NCBI GenBank assembly: GCA_910574455.1
Contig: CAJSYZ010000004.1
Span: 2,605,528 to 2,669,527 of the forward strand
Source: Trichaptum fuscoviolaceum
Taxonomy: Eukaryota > Basidiomycota > Agaricomycetes > Hymenochaetales > Trichaptaceae
Length of the DNA stretch: 64,000 bases
Reading direction: 5' to 3'
Numbering within the stretch: position 1 is the stretch's first letter; each line of letters opens with the position of its first letter. Below are positions 56,963-64,000 of this stretch, piece after piece. The notes beneath the pieces are model-generated. The model worked only from the letters and a program-made list of their open reading frames with translations, had not been told where the DNA came from and did not search any database. The position numbers were made by a program, and so were the translations under genes.

Positions 56963-58778
56963 ATGTTTACTTTCACCTCCTTCGCTGTCAGACAGGGCAA
57001 CAACGACTACCTAACGGCGGCAAGGCATCATCCAGATGTCGAAGATGACCTTGACTCGGACGTGGACATGGAAAATGAGGATGAATTCGGTGCTGGAAGC
57101 TCGCGGTCGAAATTGACAACGCCAGGAGAGATGCTAACTTCTGCGCAAGCTTTCATGCGGTAGGTTTTCTAAATTTCCTCTACCATTACTTTTCGTGAAA
57201 TCAGAAGAATGACTGCTTTTGCTTCTATGCGTCTTCAAGTGGACACGGCACATATGTTGAAGACGACGAAGTCATAGCATCTGTTGCGGGCACAGTCGAG
57301 AGAGTCAATAAGCTAGTCACTGTTAGACCCCTCAGGACGAGGTTAGTGCTCCCAATCATATATCAACATTCTTTTCGTCTTTTCTGATTATCGGTATTTC
57401 ACCTTGCATTCATTCATGAACTCCGGCTCTTCGTATCGATTACCGTGTTAAATAATACGAAAATATGCTCATTGCGACCGCGAAATGGGTGGCGCAACGT
57501 GCATCAAATTGTTGGAATGCCATCGCTTTCAACTCTCTCCGCTTGCTTGCCTTGTATATCAAACATGTGATAGGTACAACCCAGAGGTTGGAGATCTGGT
57601 TGTAGGAAGAATAACGGAAGTGAGTCATCTCTCCAACTTTACTTCTTGTAAATGAAGGGTCCATTACTCTGCTGTTTGCCGATGACTCCGTATTAAATTT
57701 TCATGCATATGACTTGTAATGACTTACTTTATCTCGAAGGTCGCCGCGCGCAGATGGAAGGTTGATGCGAATGGAAGACAGGATGCAGTTCTGATGCTTT
57801 CATCAGTAAATCTTCCGGGGGGAGTTCAAGTAAGTCAACACCTTCACTTGTCTTCAGTCGGCTCTTTTACTTCTCTTGAGGCGCATCATACATTAAACTC
57901 ACGGATTTACCTTAGCGCCGGAAACTCGAAAGCGATGAGCTCCAGATGCGAAATTTTTTTGAGGAAGGCGATCTTTTGGTAGCCGAAGTCCAAGCTTTCT
58001 TTTCAGATGGAGCGATGTCCTTGCACACCCGCTCTCTCAAATATGGCAAGGTCAGTGTCTTGTGTTTACACCACTTCCCTTTGATAAAATTTATGTGCCT
58101 AACTCCGGATCATCATGGTTGAATATAGCTTAGAAATGGGCAACTCGTGACTGTGCCCCCAATACTCATCCGTCGATTAAAATCGCACTTTTGCTCTCTC
58201 CCATGCGGTGTAGACCTGATCCTTGGCCTCAATGGATACATATGGATCAGCAAGCATGTGAAAGAGAGCCAACAGGAAGGCGAAGAGGGATTTGATGCAG
58301 AAGCAGTCTATTCTAACCAAAACGATGTGAGTTCCTGGATCTTGATTCAATTTTGCTATGGAGCCTCTTTCTCCGCCCTTTGAGCCAACGCAGAAGGAAC
58401 AAGTGCCGACAACTTGATTCCCGCGAGTATTAAAACCTGCTAAGGGTCGAAAAAGACTTATGATTGGCTAAACAACTTCAATAGCTTTGTGGCAACGTCT
58501 CCTATTTTCTCAAGCTCTTTGGTTGAACTGGGCACTGATTGGTTTGTTGGTAATTCTCGCAGGATATCGACGACGCTACCAGAGCGGCCATCGCGCGTGT
58601 CTCCAACGTGATCCGCGTACTTGCCGCACACTTTGTCCCCCTGACAGACACGGTTCTTCTCGACGCGTATGAATGGGCCGTGGAGCAAGAATGCAGTGTC
58701 AAGGACCTACTAAGAGAGGATGTTGCGGAGGCTTTAGCGCTGGCTGTCAGCAGTTCGCGAGCCACTGTTGATGCTTGA
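56963..58778 (+). CDS. RRP4: RNA exosome subunit Rrp4
   Basis: Rrp4 is an S1/KH cap subunit of the nuclear and cytoplasmic 3'-5' RNA exosome. The exons 56963-57159, 57240-57341, 57574-57619, 57740-57829, 57916-58050, 58129-58326 and 58563-58778 give 327 residues. The N-terminal domain ends [20 protein letters not shown], the family signature. The S1 domain runs [20 protein letters not shown] with [21 protein letters not shown]. Next come [20 protein letters not shown] and [20 protein letters not shown]. The KH-like part follows ([20 protein letters not shown]), carrying the GxNG motif. The C-terminal helices end the protein. An acidic insertion at residues 25-45 is the only odd point. All junctions are in frame. 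Confidence 0.93.
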
Positions 58779-58977
58779 GCAAGTTAGATAGTGGGCAGTT
58801 TTTTGTTCGGATGTATGATTGGCGTCATTTAACCGGTGGGAGGGAACCTTCAAATATGATACAAAAACCAATACAGATGAGCGGACAAAACGTAAAGCGT
58901 ACATGTGTAAATTCTAAGTGTATACAAGTAAATAATATGATGGAGGATGGGAAGAGAAGGGTGCACATCAAAGGCGG

Positions 58978-59770
58978 CTAGTCTTCATCGTAGCTCTCAA
59001 AGTTCTCGGAGTTTTCGTTCGTCTCATCTCCGTCCTCTTCTTCGTCCAAATCCCCACTGTCGTCCATCTCTCCACTGTCCATTTCACTACTGTCTTCGTT
59101 GTCCTCGTCATCCTCGGACTCTTCTGTTTGGTCAACGGCTTGGCCGGCGTCAGGTACGCGCTGTTGTTGAGGTGGATTATTGTTTGAGCTTGTGCCACTC
59201 GCCATCTTGCGTGCGAGTGCCGCTCGCTCGGCTTCCTCTTTTGCGCGGTCCACTGGCAGCAGTAGATCGAGCGCAAGATCCTTCCAACGTAGAGCGCCGT
59301 TGGCACCACCGCCTGCATAACCCATATCATCAAACAACGCGCGCGAACTGGGATCGTGCGGCTTTCGAGGTCGAGCCGCGGGATGTTTGATATTTGTTGG
59401 ATTACCATACGGGTATGACGGGTGAACTTGAGACGGGAGAACTGCAACAGTGATCAAGCAAGCGATCCGGGAGGTACAAGATATTGTTCAAAATAATATT
59501 TGTTATGCATGATAGATGTAGGCGTACTATCAGAATCATCGGGGTTTGGTGGTATCAAATGCGGCGGAATCTCAAGCTCTAGGTGCCAAAAATGCACAAC
59601 ATACGGATTTGTGATTAATTAGAATTTCCACAAGTATAGTAAGATGAGTACGAACCTTCGTCAGAGAGCTCCCCACTCAAATAGGTCAACGGGTTCTCAA
59701 AGGTCTCAAGGATCAACATGTCCCTGTTTGTCATGTGAAGATAGCTGAAAGTGAGGTCCTGCAAAGGCAT
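58978..59770 (-). CDS. APC13: Anaphase-promoting complex subunit 13 (Apc13-like)
   Basis: Apc13 stabilises the tetratricopeptide subunits of the APC/C ubiquitin ligase. The exons 59770-59656, 59578-59528 and 59441-58978 give 209 residues. The family features are short and lie in this order: LTFSYLHMTNRDMLILETFE at the N-terminus, EELEIPPHLIPPNPDDSD in the middle, and GALRWKDLALDLLLPVDR, matching the acidic IP-x-x-x-P and W-x-DLAL blocks of the family. The last 90 residues are a very acidic, low-complexity tail (Asp/Glu/Ser). Human Apc13 is only about 74 residues, so the fungal protein is expanded by its tail. Assignment rests on two short motifs plus order, hence moderate confidence. Confidence 0.68.
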
Positions 59771-60354
59771 AGCAGGATGTGCGGAGTTGAGTAAAATGAA
59801 AAGTAAGTACATAGGTCATATTCTCTCACTGTCATTGATGAGTCCGAAAACGAAGGTTATATAGGTTGTGCAACTAGAGCTTCTTGTACTTGTATTATAG
59901 CAAATGGTGATGATGGTATTCAAGCCGTTGAACCGTTGAAGTGGTAGTAGGTAAGAAGTTCCATCATTGCGAGTGTTACGCGACGCGACGCGCCGACTTG
60001 AACACAGCCACAATTTCCTTTTGCAAACGTGTGCATATTGGTTGAGCTCAGTGCAACTTTAAATCTTGACTCTTACCATCACCACTCTGCTACTGTACCA
60101 TCTCCCTCAGTGTCTTGTACTTTCTATTGAACGCCCAAAAAGGACTCTAATACATAGTAATAGTAGGACTTCGGACCTTCGGCCAACACGGTGGTTGTTC
60201 AGAGCCAACTTTTTTCCTCCGTGTCCGCCTACTCAGAGATCTTGAAGTGTATCTTCAATTCATCCCAATCTTCTGGAGTATCCTGGAAACGGCGTCTCAC
60301 GAAAAACGTTAAAGCGGGAAACCTCAATTCAATCTCTGAAACTGGGCTTCAATC
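59771..60354. other. Divergent promoter region APC13 / TFIIIC subunit
   Basis: 584 bp between divergent start codons, without a recognised element. Confidence 0.4.
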
Positions 60355-63300
60355 ATGAACACGAAAGTCTTCAATGCATTTAATATTGCCGCGACTGCTC
60401 CACAGCCTTCCATAAGATGTCTCCAATGGTCGGGAGACGGGCAGCTCATTGTTACCACGAAAAGCGCCATATTCATTCTGGTACTTATCTCTCTTCTCCC
60501 ACCTGTCATCACTTGCTGATCTTGTTGGGGGGATGATTTCGTCTATCAAAAACACGGCCGACAGACACCGGACCTGGGTGTGAACGTCGACAATGTTACG
60601 TTACTGAAAAGCGTCGTCCATAGACGTAAAGATGGGGGCACGGAAACAGCATCTCTTGACTTGGGATGGCACAAAAACTTGATTGAATTCGATCGAAACA
60701 ACTCTCGCCAGTGGGCAGCTGAAACTCCAGGTTAGCTTCCGGTTTCGGTCGCGAACACCCCAACGTCGCGTAGTTTTTATCCTCAAACTCCTTCTCACAC
60801 AATTCCTGACACAATATTAGAATGGGGGGCGCTTTCTCTTGGATCTTTGGATGTCTCGTGGCGATCGGCGGCCATCTCACCAAGTAATCTGACATCCAAT
60901 GCTGGGTATGTTAGACGGGCGTATTGCTACGCAGGCTTAAATCAATCAACGCTCATATCCCAGTACAGGTGCCTACTTGTCGCTTTAAATTCAAATCTGG
61001 AGGTATCGCTATGGTGCTCGTCGAAAAACTATCTGAAGGAAGCATGGATCAAAGTAGAATTTCCCATATCTTGGTAACGAACACTTGCTCATGTGTATGC
61101 CGTCAGGTCCAAGATATCACAAGCATCCTAATGGAGCAGTTTGTGCCACAAGGTAAAAATGTAATATCACAGGAACAGCGGACGTATGCTAAGATTTTGC
61201 ATGCTCAAGTGAGCTGTAAGCTTTCCCACAACTGCTGCATCACATTAAATCAACAACTCTGTTCCGCTCTTTAGGTATCGCTTGGTCACAACAAGCGGAC
61301 TTTGGAAAAACGCCTAATCCTCTCGTGGATGGTTCAATCCTGGCGCTTGGAAATCGAGCCGGTTCGGTGGCATTAATGAGGCACGTTGGCTATTCGATTG
61401 AACCAAACACGACTAGCACAGTAGGCAATTCAACGAACTGATCCTCGGTGCTTCTTAGGTTTGACGGGCAGAAAGGTCTGCATTGTATCAAAGTCATCCG
61501 AGTAACCGACGGGTGGATCACTCAGTTAGCGTGGGGAACCTGGAAATCTGTTGAACCTTTGGGAAGTAAGTCGCCTCATATTTCTTTAGCTTTGCTTCGC
61601 GCATGCTTTGGTCTGATTGATATTTTCTAAAGGCGAAGCATGTCTGGCATGCGGAGCGGCCGACGGCTCCATTATTCTCATCAAGATTACTCAGAATCTT
61701 CAACAGCGCTCCCCACTAACACCCTTTGGACCCGAATTCGATGTTCATTGTGATGCTTGTGTGTTGGACGTCAGAGCATCTGAATCGGATAAGAAAGCCA
61801 TCACTGCCCTAGCCTGGATAAAGTTCCCGAGCAACAAGGTAGATTCAGAGCGTTTCTCGCTTTCTGCAGTACCTGAATCCCACCTTCCCTCGGTTTAGGA
61901 ATTGATTCTCGTGCATGCAAAGCCAGGCATTCTACGCTTCTTTCGCCTGGAATCAGCGGATCCCCCTCAAGGGCACGAGCTGTCAGTACTTCGTTTGACG
62001 ACACGAAAGACGTCTGTAGGGTCATCCTCGTTGACCCCAGTGGTGGGCATAACTCATGTCCGAGGTCTAGACACACTTATCGTTACCCTCTTTGATGGTT
62101 CTTACCATGTCGTGAAAAACGTCTCGACCCGTCCAACACTCGCTGACAAGAGCGTAATGGAAGATGATGGCGAGGGCGAGTCTTCAATGACATCCGCAAA
62201 GTTGAGCCGTATTGCTCGCGAGTACTTCGTTGCAGCTGAAGCAGGATCAGCTAAATTTTCGGACATGAACGCAACAAACGGAGTAACAGAGTTTGACGGT
62301 TCAGGAACCGTGGTATGGTTGCACGAGTACGGATCCGTGTTGCCCGCTTTGTCGTTCTGACAGAAATCTCTTGTCAACAGAGCATCACGGCCGAATGATT
62401 TCAGTTTCAAGCCTGACTCGGCTCGGATTAGCACGCTTGTCGTCGCTCGTCTCTTCGAGGATACCATAGGGAATGAAGGCACAGTAAATCTTATCAAAGA
62501 TACAATCGAAAACCCGAAGTCATGTATGTCAACCTCGGTTGCCTTTTCGCACCATTCTCATGCCGTTCGACAGTCTTGGGTCAAGCCCCTGTACATGTCC
62601 TTCGCCCTATTCTCTATCGGCTGAGTTTGAAGGGGGTGTTGGACGCAGTCTGGCCCGAAGTTTTGCAGCTTCTACCCCTTGCAGATGACGAGCTTCAGGA
62701 GTGTCATTTACCATCATGGACCAGACATGTGGATCACGACATTCACAAAAGCTTCCAGCGCAGTATAGCTATTGACCTTTATGGTTGGGATACCTTCCGT
62801 TCACTCCGTTTTCGCATGGCAATCGCTGTCTTTTGTTGGGTAATCGAATTTCTAGTTCCTCTGCTCACCCATTTCCTGACGGTAAATATCTCCCAATTCG
62901 ATATAGAAATCAACAAATGGAGACGTACAAGAGCAATTTGGACGAGTGGCTCAAACTCTTTTGCCCAGAGTCTCGCATCGCTTCTTGAAAATACTCGTGA
63001 AGCATTTGTTGTTTGTTGTGGACTCATTGACAGGTTAGTTGTTTGCATTCTATGATTCGATGCCTTTTGACTCGCATGTTCTTCTTTTGTATAGAACAAG
63101 ATATTCCTTTTGTCATGCGCATAGTGATACAAAGCCTCCTTGAAGGCTCTCCTCCGAGTCTCGCCTCAAGGGCCGATGAGTTGAACATCGCAATCAAGGC
63201 GAAGTTCTCGAACTCTCCGGACCTTTTCAGTCCCATCGAGCCTTGTCCAGCATGCGGCGCGCAAATCTCTCTGAACAACTTGCTGAATGCGGAGTGCCCG

Positions 63301-63590
63301 CAAGGCCATGTCTGGGGTAAGTTTTGCCACCCCTCTCTCGCTCAGAATAGCTCAAAAATGTGCGCCCAGCCCGATGCTCGATAACTACATTTATTCTTTC
63401 CACCCCTATGGTCAGGACATGTATCGGATGTGCCCGAAAAGCATTTGTAGCGCCATCATCAAGGGATCCGGCTAACGCCGACTCTTTGATGTGGATTCCG
63501 GAAGCTGGACGAAGCTGGATTGTGGACGACCTTCTCGAGGCTGCTCGGTGCTGTCTCTACTGTGGCAATCGATTTATTCGCATTCTATAA
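60355..63590 (+). CDS. TFIIIC subunit, 90 kDa type (GTF3C4/Sfc9-like)
   Basis: A part of the general RNA polymerase III factor TFIIIC that recognises tRNA and 5S gene promoters. The N-terminal half is a WD-type propeller: IRCLQWSGDGQLIVTTKSAI at the start, then TPDLGVNVDNVTLLKSVV, SLGSLDVSWRSAAISPSNL, LLVALNSNLEVSLW, GSILALGNRAGSVALM, WITQLAWGTWKSVEPLG, CLACGAADGSIILIKI and LILVHAKPGILRFFRLE. The C-terminus carries the zinc-finger of this family: CPACGAQISLNNLLNAECPQ with GHVWARC, then CIGCARKAF and ARCCLYCGNRF, the last Cys pairs close to the stop. There are about a dozen exons; only part of the edges were checked base by base. Both the propeller and the finger domains together occur in GTF3C4 and S. 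pombe Sfc9. Confidence 0.83.
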
Positions 63591-63841
63591 CCTCTGGAAT
63601 GCATCCGATCATCCCCTGAAACGCCACTACAACATTTTACGTTTATCAGCAACTCATCTCCAAAAGCGTTCCTTCGGATCAGACTGCGCGAACAGTCCGT
63701 TTTGCTCGGCCTGCTTGAGCTTGCGCAACACAATAAACCTCGATATTTCAATATCAACGTGTCAGTGCGATCAACGGTTAATAATTGTAGCATTTAGTAT
63801 ACAGCGATCCAAGACCCCTTTCTCTCTAACTTATTATGCAT

Positions 63842-64000
63842 CTAAGCAACAATCGCCTGCAATTTCCCGAAATCTGGAGTGCCCAGTCCAGTGACCTGAT
63901 AAACATATCCGCTGATTAGCGACCTGCCGCGCGAACAAAAGAACTTAAGCAAAAGACTTACTGGGTCCCATCCTTTTCCAGCCGTGAAGCCCGCCGTACC
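63842..64000 (-). CDS. Sedolisin / tripeptidyl-peptidase (S53), C-terminal end only
   Basis: The last two exons, 64000-63962 and 63895-63842, read GTAGFTAGKGWDP then VTGLGTPDFGKLQAIVA. The block GFTAGKGWDPVTGLGTP is the hallmark near the C-terminus of the serine-carboxyl peptidases of family S53, close to their calcium-binding Asp. In fungi these are secreted acid proteases or lysosomal-type tripeptidyl-peptidases. The catalytic Ser-Glu-Asp residues and signal peptide would lie outside the window to the right. The stop codon TAG ends the gene at 63842. The intron between the two exons is a normal GT-AG intron of 66 bp. Confidence 0.83.
   Translation of the reverse strand, partial: GTAGFTAGKGWDPVSLLLKFFCSRGRSLISGYVYQVTGLGTPDFGKLQAIVA

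Overview
The window is nuclear DNA from a filamentous basidiomycete, most likely a mushroom-forming Agaricomycete. The genes are densely packed on both strands. They are cut by many short introns (about 45-65 bp, GT-AG with an occasional GC-AG) and have short intergenic spacers. The families fit this too: a SAM-RA-SH3-SH3 adaptor of the Ustilago Ubc2/Ste50 type, a TKL kinase of the kind expanded in mushrooms, a pogo-type DNA transposon, Sec72, App1 and Rtc4. I call species-level identity unknown.

Layout. 1-6.4 kb: the 3' part of a complex I 21 kDa subunit gene; a DnaJ gene on the minus strand; a 617-bp MITE; IPI3 (ribosome biogenesis); and a second DnaJ gene sharing a 199-bp divergent promoter with IPI3. 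7.0-13.4 kb: the Ubc2/Ste50-like signalling adaptor and a Zn2Cys6 transcription factor. 14.6-21.5 kb is a graveyard: a frameshifted 6-phosphogluconate dehydrogenase copy, then a broken TKL kinase followed by a broken RA-SH3-SH3 region that is a paralogue of the Ubc2-like gene 10 kb away. 21.7-29.4 kb: an intronless F-box-like gene, a long Pro/Ser-rich protein with a DFGDFGDF motif, and Sec72. 29.5-31.8 kb: a complete pogo-type transposon with perfect 22-bp inverted ends, a TA duplication and an apparently intact transposase. 32.1-43.4 kb: App1 phosphatidate phosphatase, an uncharacterised multi-pass membrane protein, an Rtc4-domain protein, Tpt1 and an F-box protein. 44.1-50.4 kb: an MFS sugar transporter with an 8-nt microexon, an HP1-like chromodomain protein and the exon-junction protein Y14. 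50.4-57 kb is gene-poor, with one MYND-finger gene. 57-64 kb: RRP4, APC13, a TFIIIC subunit and the last two exons of a sedolisin (tripeptidyl-peptidase) gene.

Most genes are housekeeping: respiration, rRNA and tRNA maturation, RNA exosome, Pol III transcription, anaphase-promoting complex, ER translocation, heterochromatin. There is no gene cluster acting in one pathway. The most unusual items are the degenerate kinase/adaptor composite, the intact-looking pogo element whose transposase ends in a consensus PCNA-binding motif, the MITE, and the two DnaJ genes with identical J-domain intron positions. Gene models were built by eye from splice signals and family motifs. Exon edges are well supported where I give them; elsewhere only the outer limits are offered.
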